From assembly GCA_015075405.1 (NCBI GenBank), contig JABTUK010000006.1, positions 496,001-560,000 on the forward strand: a stretch of DNA of 64,000 bases, read 5' to 3'. Source of the DNA: Anaerolineales bacterium (GTDB lineage: Bacteria > Chloroflexota > Anaerolineae > 4572-78 > J111). Position numbers and translations under genes: made by a program. Below the pieces are notes generated by a model, which was given only the letters and a program-made list of their open reading frames with translations, made no database searches and was not told the DNA's origin. This document shows, in pieces, positions 7,525-16,481 of the stretch; within the stretch, counting starts at the first letter, position 1; each line of letters starts with the position of its first letter.

Positions 7525-8337
7525 TTGGTCATAGTTGAGAAACATCTAAACTTCAATGAAATAACCGCAAATTCATTGAGGAGGTGTTTCAAATGCGTAT
7601 CAGGCTATATCATTGAAGGTAAATCTGTGGGCGAAGTGGCTGACATTTTGAAGTTGAGTGAGCAAACGATTTACAATTACATTACCGCCTTTGTGCTGAA
7701 CCGCCTCGACAGCCTGGTGTATCATTGTTCACCGGGGCGACCCCGCAAGTTGACCAAAACCCAACGGAAGGTATTGGCCAAAGTAATTGAACGAGGGCCA
7801 GAAAAGGCCGGCTATGATTGCGGTTGTTGGGACACGGTGTTGATCCAAGATTTGATTTACACCCGTTTTGGGGTGGAATATAATCCGCACTATGTGGCCG
7901 AATTGTTAAAGAATATGGGCTTTTCTTACCAGAAAGGCCGCTTTGTGTCTGACCATCTGGATAACGTGGCGGAAGCCCAAAAAGTGTAGCTGACCCAGAC
8001 CTGGCCTGAGATCCTGAAGCTCGCCAAACAGAAAGGAGCGATGATTTTATTTGGCGACGAGGCCAGCTTTGCCCAATGGGGTTCCCTCAGTTATACCTGG
8101 GCCCGCAAAGGGCAGCAACCTACGGTCAAAACCAGCGGCCTACGCAAAGGCTACAAAATCTTTGGCCTGATTGACTACCTCTCCGGGGCGTTCTTCTACA
8201 AAGGCCACACCGGCAAGTTCAATGCCGAAAGTTATCAGGCCTTCTTGACCGAGGTGCTGACCCAAACCCAACAACATCTCATCCTCATTCAGGATGGGGC
8301 CCGCTATCATACCAGTATATATTTCGTCATCCCTTGA
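7525..8337 (+). pseudogene. IS630-family transposase, broken by a nonsense codon and 3' truncated
   Basis: Frame from TTG 7525 with an N-terminal helix-turn-helix (GKSVGEVADILKLSEQTIYN), a second winged-helix region and a DDE domain. The first catalytic Asp is in LFGDEASFAQW and the second in LIQDGARYHTS. The frame is interrupted by TAG at 7987-7989 in the context KV*LTQTWPEIL. Related transposases usually have Trp here, so one G-to-A change (TGG to TAG) explains it. After DGARYHTS (near 8315) homology ends. The last catalytic Glu and the C-terminus are missing, and the element runs into the end of the DUF47 gene. It cannot encode an active transposase. It lies just after the attC-like site. 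Confidence 0.85.
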
Positions 8338-8347
8338 GCATAACACC

Positions 8348-8974
8348 CTATGTCAACTTCATAACCACCATGCCAAACACATTGGCGGCGGCGTCGGCTC
8401 GATCCGACATATTGGAGACGTGGCGGTAAACCTCGCGGCGGCGGTGCATGGCCATCAACTCCTTGAAATCTTTGGGCTTGGTAAACAGATCGGCCACAGC
8501 CACGCGGTAAAGATGGTCCACCTCGCTTTCCAGCTTCTTGGCCCGGCGGGCATGGTCGCCGGCCACACGGGGGTTGGCGCTGAGGCGATGCATGGCCATG
8601 GTCAATTCTTCGGCCTCTTGCCGCACCAGCGAAACCATTGTTTTAAGGTAGTCGTCGCTGTCAACCTTTAAGAGGTCCATCTCCTCCAGGGTGGTCAGGG
8701 CGTAGTCAATCATCTCGTCTATGTGCAGCGACAGGTTGAAAATATCCTCGCGGTCAAACGGGGTGATAAAGGTATTGTGCAGTTCGTCAATAATGATCCG
8801 CCGGAATTCATCAGCCTCATACTCTTTGGCCCGCATTTGCTCCAGGGTGGCATGGGGTCGGGTGAGGCCGGTTTCTAATATCTTGACCCCCTCGACCGTT
8901 GCTTCACACTGCCGGAGGAGTAGGCTGACAAATTTATCTTCTTTGTTACGTTTGAACAGCGCACTAATACCCAT
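8348..8974 (-). CDS. DUF47 / PhoU-like phosphate transport accessory protein
   Basis: 208 residues, all-helical, with the PhoU-related DUF47 pattern (FVSLLLRQCEATVEGVKILE near the start; HRRREVYRHVSNMSDRADAA near the end, with metal-binding acidic and basic residues). Members of this family pair with low-affinity PiT phosphate permeases and are thought to regulate them. It lies 71 bp downstream of the PiT gene on the same strand, so a pit-DUF47 operon is likely. The spacer holds a heptamer hairpin. The 3' end abuts the truncated IS630 remnant without damage to the reading frame. Confidence 0.9.
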   Translation of the reverse strand: MGISALFKRNKEDKFVSLLLRQCEATVEGVKILETGLTRPHATLEQMRAKEYEADEFRRIIIDELHNTFITPFDREDIFNLSLHIDEMIDYALTTLEEMDLLKVDSDDYLKTMVSLVRQEAEELTMAMHRLSANPRVAGDHARRAKKLESEVDHLYRVAVADLFTKPKDFKELMAMHRRREVYRHVSNMSDRADAAANVFGMVVMKLT

Positions 8975-8983
8975 GATAATATT

Positions 8984-9044
8984 GGGAGATTGAGATTGGA
9001 GATTATTGAATCTCTAATCTCCAATCTCTAATCTCCAATCTCCC
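8984..9044. repeat. Heptamer hairpin (GAGATTG/GAGATTA words)
   Basis: The left arm repeats GAGATTG-type words and the right arm repeats AATCTCC/AATCTCT. Together they can fold into one stem with several registers. It lies between the pit and DUF47 genes. The same word family recurs at 52959-53007. Confidence 0.8.
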
Positions 9045-9045
9045 T

Positions 9046-10038
9046 CTACTCTATCAGGAATTTAAGCGGAAAATATAACAAAGCAGCAATCCCGGCGGCG
9101 GCAGGGATGGTCAGCAGCCAGGCAAGCATAATGTCGTTCATCACCCCCCAGCGCACCTGCGAGCGGCGCTGCGCCGCCCCCACCCCCAGAATAGCCGAAC
9201 TGACCACCTGGGTAGTGCTGACGGGTCCCCCCAGCAGCGAGGCCCCCAATACCACCAGCCCCGATGTTAACTGCGAGGTAAAACTGTGGATCGGTCGAAT
9301 CCGGTAAAATTTGCCGCCCAGGGTGTGGATAATGCGCCAGCCGCCGGTAGCCGTGCCGGCAGCTATGGCCGCAGCGCTGAGCAAGATGACCCACCAGGGC
9401 ACCACGAAACTTTCTTGAAAGCCCAGCACCAGCAGCCCCAGGGTAATAATCCCCATTGTTTTTTGGGCGTCGTTGCCGCCGTGGCTCAAAGCCAGGGCAA
9501 TGGCCGTAGGAATTTGGGCTTTATTAAGAAAAACATTGGCCTTGGGCGTGGCGCTTTGGGCTAAAAAGAGAGCAATAAACATCACCATGACTCCCCCCAC
9601 AAACCCCACCAGCGGCGAGACAAACAGGGCCAGCGTAATTTTCCAAACCCCCTCCAGGTGAATCGCCTCCAGGCCGGAACCGAGCGCCACCGCGCCCAAA
9701 ATACCGCCAATCAGAGCATGGGACGAACTGGAAGGAATACCCAAATACCAGGTAATAAGATTCCACAGGCTGGCGCTGACCAGAGCAGCCATCACCACTG
9801 CAATGGTGAGGGCTTGGGGCGAAGCCACCTCAGTGCCCACCGTTTTGGCCACGGCTACCCCCAAAATAAACGGTCCGGCAAACTCGGCCAGGGCCACAAT
9901 CGTCAGGGCCGCGCGGGCCGTCATGGCGCGGGATGAAATCATCGTAGCCACAATATTGGCGCTGTCGTGGAACCCATTGAGAAAATCAAACAGCAGCGCC
10001 AGCACAATCAGAATCAGCAAAAGGGTTAGCGCCGACAA
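9046..10038 (-). CDS. pit: PiT-family inorganic phosphate permease
   Basis: 330-residue membrane protein of the PHO4/PiT family, with about ten hydrophobic helices. It carries both halves of the inverted duplication: GFHDSANIVAT near residue 22 and SHGGNDAQKTMG near residue 185. SSSHALIGG and GGPVSTTQVVSSAILG are also conserved. PiT proteins carry phosphate (often as a metal complex) with protons or sodium. The start is TTG 10038, preceded by GGGGAGAG. DUF47 follows in the same direction. It could also carry sulfate or another anion, but the partner gene favours phosphate. Confidence 0.93.
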   Translation of the reverse strand: MSALTLLLILIVLALLFDFLNGFHDSANIVATMISSRAMTARAALTIVALAEFAGPFILGVAVAKTVGTEVASPQALTIAVVMAALVSASLWNLITWYLGIPSSSSHALIGGILGAVALGSGLEAIHLEGVWKITLALFVSPLVGFVGGVMVMFIALFLAQSATPKANVFLNKAQIPTAIALALSHGGNDAQKTMGIITLGLLVLGFQESFVVPWWVILLSAAAIAAGTATGGWRIIHTLGGKFYRIRPIHSFTSQLTSGLVVLGASLLGGPVSTTQVVSSAILGVGAAQRRSQVRWGVMNDIMLAWLLTIPAAAGIAALLYFPLKFLIE

Positions 10039-10207
10039 TTTTCTCTCCCCTTTTTAGGTGTAAATTTTGCAAATCGTGGTAAAATTTCCAATTACACTCA
10101 ATGGTGTAGGTTTAGCTTAAGCAGAAAAAATAATGGTCTGATTATACCATAAGGATGGGGTGGGGAGCTAACAAGGTTAGGTCTCAAACTACTTTCAAAC
10201 CTGGCTG

Positions 10208-10216
10208 TGTTATAAT
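10208..10216 (+). promoter_or_regulatory. Extended -10 element upstream of the binding-protein gene
   Basis: TGTTATAAT (TG-N-TATAAT, -10 at 10211-10216) lies about 100 bp before the start at 10313. No clear -35 is visible. The rest of the 10039-10312 spacer is A/T-rich, with a weak ATGGT/ACCAT inverted repeat near 10133-10150. Confidence 0.4.
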
Positions 10217-10312
10217 TGTAATCCGATCTATATGGTGTAATGAGACAGATGTCATCTGGATTTTTAGGTTAATATCAGCTAGTATAAAACTAAGAGTGAG
10301 TGTTTCTGCATC

Positions 10313-11341
10313 TTGGGGAAGTATTTTTTTATTTTTATCATCATCGCCGCGTTGAGCCTGCCCGCCTGTGGGGGCATGAAGACGGGTGGCGCGCCGGCTA
10401 CCCTAAAGATTGGTCTGGTGGCTCCTTTTGAGGGTTTGCATCGCCCGCTGGGCTACGAAGCCTTGTATGGAGTTAAACTGGCCCTGCAAGAGCGAAATTT
10501 GGCCGGGGATGTGGGCGGCTACCAGGTAGAATTGGTCGCCTTGAATGATTTTGATGATTCCCTTGAAGCCGAGGCGCAAGCCAGGGCGCTTATCGCCGAC
10601 CCGGATGTTGTTGGTGTTATCGGCCATCTTTCCTCAGCAACCACTCAGGCCGCGCTGCCGGTTTACCGGAAGGCTGGTCTGGCTGTCGTCATCCCCTGGA
10701 GTGTAGCTGCCGAAGTAGACCTGGGACCGAGCGGGGTGGTCAGTGTAGCGGCCAATCTGGCCGAAACTGAGGCTCAGCTTAAAACAATGGGACAAGCGCT
10801 GGGCTTTGAGCAGATAACCCCCTTAACCAATTCCGGTTTTGACTCCATTTCTGCGGGAACTCAGGCTCTCTGGTTGGATACGGAGGGTGTAACCGCTGGA
10901 GAGATGCTGGTCTCTTTGCGCCAGGCTGGTATTACCTTGCCGGTTTTGGGGCAGGTGGAGGCCGGCAGCCCACAAACGCTCCAGGTGGCGCAAGAAGCCG
11001 CAGCCGGTTTTATTTTTGTTTCGCCCAGTCCTGACCCCCGGCAGGTGAATGAGGCGGCCTCATTTGTCGCTGCTTATCAGGCTTTGGCCGGTTTTCCCCC
11101 CGGTCCACGCGCCTTGTTAGCTTACGATGCGACCCAGGTTTTACTTGAGGCAATCAAGCAGAGTATATCTGACAAGCATATACCTGTCCGCGCAAAAGTG
11201 GCAGCGGCTTTGGCTATGGTACACCACCAGGGGTTGAGTGGTTCGATAGCGTTCGATCGTTTGGGAAGACGAGTAGCAGCGCCGGTGTGGATCTATCAAA
11301 TAACCGATAAGACCTATCCTGGCGCGTTGGTCACTCCTTAA
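10313..11341 (+). CDS. Periplasmic-binding-fold lipoprotein (branched-chain amino acid type, Peripla_BP_6)
   Basis: 342 residues from TTG 10313. A lipoprotein signal ends in LPAC (Cys19). The mature part has the two-lobe type I binding fold: LKIGLVAPFEGLHRPLGYEALYGVKLALQ at its start, VVGVIGHLSSATTQAALPVY in lobe 1 and GPRALLAYDATQVLLEAI near the end. Family members bind amino acids, amides or related small ligands for ABC uptake or sensing. No permease or ATPase gene is adjacent, so it may serve a distant transporter or a sensor. At 342 residues it is shorter than typical (about 380), with a compressed second half. A glycosyltransferase follows after 15 bp. Confidence 0.8.
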   Translation: MGKYFFIFIIIAALSLPACGGMKTGGAPATLKIGLVAPFEGLHRPLGYEALYGVKLALQERNLAGDVGGYQVELVALNDFDDSLEAEAQARALIADPDVVGVIGHLSSATTQAALPVYRKAGLAVVIPWSVAAEVDLGPSGVVSVAANLAETEAQLKTMGQALGFEQITPLTNSGFDSISAGTQALWLDTEGVTAGEMLVSLRQAGITLPVLGQVEAGSPQTLQVAQEAAAGFIFVSPSPDPRQVNEAASFVAAYQALAGFPPGPRALLAYDATQVLLEAIKQSISDKHIPVRAKVAAALAMVHHQGLSGSIAFDRLGRRVAAPVWIYQITDKTYPGALVTP

Positions 11342-11356
11342 TTAGGAGGTTATTTG

Positions 11357-12571
11357 ATGCGAATTTTAATGCTTTCTTGGGAATTTCCACCTTATGTCGT
11401 GGGAGGCTTAGGCCGGCATGTGGCTGAGTTAACCCCGGCGTTGGCGCAGCGGGGAATTGAGGTACACGTGGTGACGCCTACAGCCAAAGATGATGAAGTC
11501 GGTGTATCCATTGAAGATGGTATCACCGTTCACCGGGTTTTTGCCCCCCAAGTAGCGGCGACGATGCCTGATATTTATCAGCGTGCGGTTGAAACTAATA
11601 AAATAATGGCCGATTATGCCGAGCAAGCCCAAATTGCGTTTGGGAAGTTTGATTTGATCCACACCCATGATTGGCTCACCGGCTTTGCGGGCGGTACCCT
11701 CCAGGCGGCCTGGGGTATTCCATTGGTAGTAACGATTCATGCCACTGAACGGGGGCGGGTGCGCGGTTATCTGGCCGGTCACTTGCAGTGGGCTATTGAC
11801 GGGGCTGAACACAAATTAATCGAAGAAGCCCGCCAGGTTATTGTTTGCAGCCGCTACATGTATCACGAGTTGCAAAATCTATTCCACACGCCGGCTGACA
11901 AACTAGCAGTGATCCCCAATGCGGTCATGCTGCCTGATGTACGGAATGGTCTTAATCCACAAGAATTGACCGCCTTACGGGCCAAATTTGCCGACCCCGG
12001 CGATAAAATTGTTTTTACCATTTCTCGCCTGGTGTATGAAAAAGGGGTTCATCAACTGGTCCAGGCGGCGCCGCGTGTTTTGAACGAGTGTCCCGAAGCG
12101 CGGATTGTAATTGCCGGGCGAGGGCCTGAAGCCGACTATCTTAAGCAGCAGGCCATTGATCTGAACGTGGCCGACCGGGTAAATTTTGTCGGCTTCATCT
12201 CCGATGAGGAACGCAACCATCTCTTTCGGACGGCTGCCTGCGCCGTATTTCCAAGTTTATATGAGCCGTTTGGAATTGTAGCCCTGGAAGCAATGGCCCT
12301 CATGTGCCCGATAATTGTGAGTGATGTCGGCGGCTTTTCGGAAATGGTCAAGCACATGGAAACCGGCATTACCGCCTATCCTGATGACGCCAGCTCGATT
12401 GCCTGGGGTGTTTTGCATACCCTCAACCACCCGGATTTGGCTCGCGAGTATGCGCTCAAGGCTCGCCAATCGGTTGAAACGTTGTTCAATTGGCCGAGGG
12501 TTGCCGGATTAACCATTGATGTTTATCAGCGGGTTTTGCAAAAACAGGTTGCCAGGAGCATAGATAGATAA
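11357..12571 (+). CDS. GT4 family glycosyltransferase (glycogen/starch synthase-like)
   Basis: About 404 residues from ATG 11357, preceded by AGGAGGT (11344-11350). The N-terminal half carries MLSWEFPPYVVGGLGRHV, a glycine-rich sugar-nucleotide synthase signature. The C-terminal half has AVIPNAV and the GT4 E-x7-E motif in EPFGIVALE. The enzyme probably transfers a hexose from a nucleotide sugar; acceptor and product are unknown. It follows the binding-protein gene closely, but no shared pathway is evident. A separate promoter lies before the next gene. Confidence 0.9.
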   Translation: MRILMLSWEFPPYVVGGLGRHVAELTPALAQRGIEVHVVTPTAKDDEVGVSIEDGITVHRVFAPQVAATMPDIYQRAVETNKIMADYAEQAQIAFGKFDLIHTHDWLTGFAGGTLQAAWGIPLVVTIHATERGRVRGYLAGHLQWAIDGAEHKLIEEARQVIVCSRYMYHELQNLFHTPADKLAVIPNAVMLPDVRNGLNPQELTALRAKFADPGDKIVFTISRLVYEKGVHQLVQAAPRVLNECPEARIVIAGRGPEADYLKQQAIDLNVADRVNFVGFISDEERNHLFRTAACAVFPSLYEPFGIVALEAMALMCPIIVSDVGGFSEMVKHMETGITAYPDDASSIAWGVLHTLNHPDLAREYALKARQSVETLFNWPRVAGLTIDVYQRVLQKQVARSIDR

Positions 12572-12616
12572 CCGATTTGTCCGGTGGCGCTTAGCTTCAA
12601 GGCAAACATTTCAGGC

Positions 12617-12645
12617 TTGTTCTATTCACCTGCCCGTGATATAAT
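12617..12645 (+). promoter_or_regulatory. Sigma-70-type promoter for the STAS gene
   Basis: TTGTTC (12617-12622), a 17-bp spacer and TATAAT (12640-12645) with an extended TG. It lies 52 bp upstream of the STAS start at 12697. Confidence 0.65.
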
Positions 12646-12696
12646 CCACCAACTGCGTGACCTGAGAGGTTGACGGTTTGATAGAGGAGGGCACCT

Positions 12697-13032
12697 ATGG
12701 AAGTCACCACCAAAGAACTTCGCCGCTGCGATTTGGTTATCGCCAAAGGGAGAATTGACACAGCGACGGTCAAGACATTATCGCAAGCTCTGGCCGAGAT
12801 CAAAGAGGCCGGCCGTTATAAAATTGTTTTGAATATGAAGGATGTAACTTATATTTCCAGCGCCGGACTGAGTGAACTCATTGATACCCAGAACACCTGT
12901 AAATATCTCAAGCGCGGCGAATTGGTGCTGGCCGAAGTGCCGCCGCGTATCCGTGAAGTTTTTGAGTTAGCCGGGTTGACCCCTTTATTCAAAATGTACG
13001 ATACCGAAATCGAAGCGGTGGGTAATTTCTAA
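12697..13032 (+). CDS. STAS-domain anti-sigma factor antagonist
   Basis: 111 residues, one STAS domain. The phosphorylatable serine lies in YISSAGLSEL (Ser54/Ser55). In the SpoIIAA/RsbV scheme, the dephosphorylated protein sequesters an anti-sigma kinase and so frees a sigma factor; phosphorylation by the kinase reverses this. The kinase-like protein and a SpoIIE-type phosphatase follow within 3 kb, which supports a full partner switch. AGAGGAGG lies 8 bases before the start. A strong terminator separates it from the kinase gene. Confidence 0.92.
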   Translation: MEVTTKELRRCDLVIAKGRIDTATVKTLSQALAEIKEAGRYKIVLNMKDVTYISSAGLSELIDTQNTCKYLKRGELVLAEVPPRIREVFELAGLTPLFKMYDTEIEAVGNF

Positions 13033-13062
13033 AACGGCTCAACTCATTTGATAGATGCAAGG

Positions 13063-13108
13063 CAGCCGTCATCACTGGCTTTACGGCTCGGGTGACGGCT
13101 GTTTTTTT
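13063..13108 (+). terminator. Intrinsic terminator after the STAS gene
   Basis: CAGCCGTCA (13063-13071) pairs with TGACGGCTG (13093-13101), followed by seven T. Confidence 0.85.
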
Positions 13109-13138
13109 AGCCTGAATATAGCTGTCCAGTTAAGGGCG

Positions 13139-13198
13139 TCGTATTGCGTGTTGCGTATTCCGTTCATCTTACGTAACACGCAATACGCAGCACGCGCA
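13139..13198. repeat. Heptamer hairpin (GCGTATT/GCGTGTT words)
   Basis: CGTATTGCGTGTTGCGT (13140-13156) pairs with ACGTAACACGCAATACG (13171-13187). It ends 4 bp before the RsbW-like start, so it can affect translation initiation. Confidence 0.8.
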
Positions 13199-13202
13199 CC
13201 CA

Positions 13203-13634
13203 ATGTCTGAAAAAAGTGAATTAACGGTTGCCGGATACTTTGAAAATTTAGCCCAAATCAGCGACTTCATCGAGCAGGCGGCGCTGCAAGCCGGCCTGGA
13301 TGATCGCGGCGTCTACGCTATTCAGATGGCGGTGGATGAAGCCTGCACCAATATCATCGAGCATGCCTATGGCGGCGAGGGCAAGGGCCAGATTCGCCTG
13401 ACCTGCGCGGTCCAAAAAGATGGCCTGCAAGTTGTCATTTACGATCAAGGCGCTGCCTTTGACCCCGATCAAGTGCCCGAATTGAATACCCAGGCCCCGC
13501 AGGGAGAGCGCCAGCCGGGGGGCATGGGCCTCTTTTTTATCCGCAAATTGGTGGATCAAGCCGAATTTAAGTTTGGCGCCTCCCAGGGCAACCAGTTAAC
13601 CCTGTTTAAACGACGAGAAACAAGCCATGACTGA
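13203..13634 (+). CDS. RsbW-like anti-sigma factor serine kinase
   Basis: 143 residues with a GHKL ATPase fold. The N box is MAVDEACTNIIEHAY (around residue 57), the G1 box DQGAAFDP and the G2 box GGMGLFFI. These proteins bind a sigma factor or phosphorylate a STAS antagonist with ATP. The STAS gene lies upstream and the SpoIIE phosphatase overlaps its 3' end (13627-13634), so the three likely form one switch. No sigma factor gene is present nearby; the output partner is unknown. Confidence 0.9.
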   Translation: MSEKSELTVAGYFENLAQISDFIEQAALQAGLDDRGVYAIQMAVDEACTNIIEHAYGGEGKGQIRLTCAVQKDGLQVVIYDQGAAFDPDQVPELNTQAPQGERQPGGMGLFFIRKLVDQAEFKFGASQGNQLTLFKRRETSHD

Positions 13635-16437
13635 GTCTCACTCCCTGGCCCCGGCCGATCATCGTGAGGTGTGGCGGCTGCAACAACTGGCCTTGTTGAG
13701 CCAGGTTGCCACCCAGGTCACCAACATTGTGGATTTGGACGAACTGTTGGTGCGGGTGGCCGGCCTGATTTACCAGACTTTCCAATTTTATAGCGTCTCG
13801 ATCTTTACCCTGGAGGGAGAGGTGCTGCTGCTCAAAGCGCAGGCCGGCCCTGCCAGCACCTTTTCCGTTGACGATGCGTTTGCTCCGCGGGGGCGGGTCG
13901 AGTGGGTGCAAGGGGAGGGGATTATCGGCTGGGTGGCCCAGCAGCAGCAAGAGTTGGTGGTACGCGATGTATCGCGTGAGCCGCGCTACCGTTACAGCCC
14001 GGAGATGCCGCGCACCCAGGCCGAAATAGCCCTGCCGCTCAAAGTCGAAGAGACCCTGCTGGGGGTGCTGGATGTCCAGCTTGATTACCCCGAAGATTTT
14101 GACGAAAGCGATTTGTTGGTTCTGCGGGTGCTGGCGGCTCAGGTGGCCATGGCCATCGAAGATACTCGCCTTTATGCCCAGGCTTACCGCCGGGGCGATT
14201 ATCTGGCGACCATCAGCGCGGTCAGTTGGGCCGTCGCCTCCATTTTGGATGTTGACGAACTTCTGGAGCAAGTCACCGAGCTGATTCGTCACTATTTTGA
14301 TTATCCTTTTGTCCAGGTTTTTACGGTGCAGGGCGGCCGGCGACAGATAGTCTACCGGGCCGGGAGTGGACTGCGGGCTGAGGTCCACAAAAAGACGGCG
14401 TTAGCCTATGCCCTGGACGACCCACACGGCCTGATTCCCCTGGTGGCCCGCACCGGCGAGTCGGCCCTGGTCAATGATGTGACGCTTGAGCCGGCCTACC
14501 GCCCCTCGGAATTTTTACCGGCGGTGACCAAATCCGAGTTGACCATCCCCCTGATTTACAATGAGGAAGTCTTGGGCGTGCTGGACGTGCAGAGCGACAA
14601 AATCGGCGCGTTCAGCCAAGACGACCAGGCAACGATGGAAACGCTGGCGGCCAACATTGCCGTAGCTTTGCGTAACGCTAATTTGTATCACTCCGAGCGC
14701 TGGCGGCGGCAGGTCGCCGACAGCCTGCGCCGCATCTCCGGCGTGCTTATCACCGATGTCGAGCTGACCACTATTTTTGAAAACATCCTGACCGAACTGA
14801 AGTTGAACCTGCCGGCAGAGGTGTTAGCAGTTTGGCTGATTCGCCACAAAAAGCTGGAACTACGCACGGTGGACGCGCCCGCCCCCCTGCAATTGTCCGC
14901 CGATTTTGAACCGAACCAGGACCGCTGGCTGGCACTGGGCCTCAAAGCCGCTGAGCCGGTCATCCGGCAAGACGGCCACCCCGGCGACCCGCTGGCCGCG
15001 AGGTTAGGCTATCCCGACGACCACTCGGCCATCGTTGCGCCGCTGCGGGTGCAGAACCGTATGTTGGGCCTGCTCACCCTGAGCCACAGCCAGGCCGGTC
15101 GCTACGGGGCCGAAGCCTTGGCCATCACCACCGCGTTTGCCAACCAGGCTGCCATCGCCATTGAGAACGCCCGTTTGTTCCGGCTGGCCCAGGATGAGGC
15201 CCAGATCAATAATGCTTTGCTCAAAGTGGCCGAGGCCGACCAGAGTTTTAACGATCTGGCCGAGGTATTGGCGGCCATTGTCCAGATTCCTTTGCTCATC
15301 GCCGAGGTTGACCGCTGTGCCATCTGGCTGGAAGAGACCGCCGGGGTCTTCGAGCCGCAAGCCGCCGCCGGTTTCGACCCGGCAGCCGAGCAGTTTTTCC
15401 AGAGCTATCCTATTCTCGCCCGGAAGGTGAAAGCTGTCCGGCGGCTGGACCAAACCCACGCCCCGCTGGTCATCGTGGATGCGCCCACCGATTACCGCCT
15501 GCCGCGTGATCTGACCACCAATTTGGACCTGCATACGCTCCTGTTGTTACCGCTGGTAACGCACGGTGAAATGCTCGGCATTATGCTGGTTACGTTTACC
15601 AGCCCGGCGGCCATGCGCGAGGAGAGCATCCGGCTGGTGACGGGCATCGGCCACCAGGCGGCAGTTACAATTGAAAGCCGCTATTTGTACGATCAAAAGG
15701 CGCAGCAGGAGCGCCTGGCTCACGAACTGGCCCTGGCTCATGACATCCAGGCCAAGCTGATCCCGTCGCATCTGCCGGCGCCGCCCGGCTGGGAGGTGGC
15801 CGCTTTTTGGCGCTCGGCCCAGGAGGTCGGCGGCGATTTTTATGATTTTATCGAGGTGATGCCCCACCAACTGGGCATTGTCATCGCCGATGTGGCCGGT
15901 AAAGGCATGCCTGCTGCGCTGTATATGGCTCTGACCCGCTCGCTGCTGCGGGCGATTGCCCCCGGCCAGACCGACCCCAAAACGGTACTGCTGCGCATCA
16001 ATGAACTGTTGGCGCCCGATACCCAGCGCGGCATGTTTGTCTCGTTGTTTTATGCCGTGCTCGACACCCAAACCGGCCTGCTGACCTACGCCAACGCCGG
16101 ACATAACCCGCCGCTGCTGATTCGGGCCGAGGGGCAGTTGGAAGCCCTGCGCGCGCCGGGCCTGGTGCTGGGCGTCCAGTTGAAAATCGAACCGGAAGTG
16201 GACCAGCGCCGTCTGGCCCCTGGCGACGGCGTGGTTTTCTACACCGACGGCGTGACCGAAGTGTTTGATGCCTCCGATGCCGCCTTTGGCGAAGATCGGC
16301 TCAAAGCCATTTTGCAGGAATCCTGGGCTGAAGGTCCCCAAACCATCGTCGAAAAAATCCGCGAAGCCGTGAACGCCTTCAGCGCCACCGCCCAACCCAC
16401 GGATGATTTTACGCTGTTGGTAATCCGCAGACGGTAG
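13627..16437 (+). CDS. Multi-GAF sensor with SpoIIE-type PP2C phosphatase
   Basis: 936 residues, apparently cytoplasmic. Four GAF-like domains in tandem occupy about residues 25-185, 200-350, 365-520 and 530-680. A short coiled linker leads to a SpoIIE/RsbU phosphatase (about 700-936) with GGDFYDF (near 734), AGKGMPAALYMAL, ANAGHNPP and YTDGVTEVFD, the acidic residues that hold the metals. It should dephosphorylate the phospho-STAS protein in response to small ligands or redox state sensed by the GAF domains. Its ATG overlaps the kinase gene by 8 bp, indicating coupled translation. Confidence 0.92.
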   Translation: MTESHSLAPADHREVWRLQQLALLSQVATQVTNIVDLDELLVRVAGLIYQTFQFYSVSIFTLEGEVLLLKAQAGPASTFSVDDAFAPRGRVEWVQGEGIIGWVAQQQQELVVRDVSREPRYRYSPEMPRTQAEIALPLKVEETLLGVLDVQLDYPEDFDESDLLVLRVLAAQVAMAIEDTRLYAQAYRRGDYLATISAVSWAVASILDVDELLEQVTELIRHYFDYPFVQVFTVQGGRRQIVYRAGSGLRAEVHKKTALAYALDDPHGLIPLVARTGESALVNDVTLEPAYRPSEFLPAVTKSELTIPLIYNEEVLGVLDVQSDKIGAFSQDDQATMETLAANIAVALRNANLYHSERWRRQVADSLRRISGVLITDVELTTIFENILTELKLNLPAEVLAVWLIRHKKLELRTVDAPAPLQLSADFEPNQDRWLALGLKAAEPVIRQDGHPGDPLAARLGYPDDHSAIVAPLRVQNRMLGLLTLSHSQAGRYGAEALAITTAFANQAAIAIENARLFRLAQDEAQINNALLKVAEADQSFNDLAEVLAAIVQIPLLIAEVDRCAIWLEETAGVFEPQAAAGFDPAAEQFFQSYPILARKVKAVRRLDQTHAPLVIVDAPTDYRLPRDLTTNLDLHTLLLLPLVTHGEMLGIMLVTFTSPAAMREESIRLVTGIGHQAAVTIESRYLYDQKAQQERLAHELALAHDIQAKLIPSHLPAPPGWEVAAFWRSAQEVGGDFYDFIEVMPHQLGIVIADVAGKGMPAALYMALTRSLLRAIAPGQTDPKTVLLRINELLAPDTQRGMFVSLFYAVLDTQTGLLTYANAGHNPPLLIRAEGQLEALRAPGLVLGVQLKIEPEVDQRRLAPGDGVVFYTDGVTEVFDASDAAFGEDRLKAILQESWAEGPQTIVEKIREAVNAFSATAQPTDDFTLLVIRRR

Positions 16438-16447
16438 ACACTCAGCC

Positions 16448-16481
16448 ATGTCATTTCGAGCGACGAAGGAGCGAGAAATCC
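16448..16481. repeat. Half copy of the TGTCATTTCGAG repeat
   Basis: ATGTCATTTCGAGCGACGAA runs on into GGAGCGAGAAATCC, matching one end of the family seen at 30834, 35141, 37515, 56292 and 61906. It supplies the GAAGGAG ribosome-binding site of the next gene. Confidence 0.75.

Noticed and set aside
8294..8671. Rightward open frame opposite the DUF47 gene
   Set aside because: It is an antisense shadow of a clear family gene.
8984..9044. Direct repeats that might be read as a CRISPR array
   Set aside because: Units are 7 bases with no spacers and form one hairpin; no cas genes are in the window.
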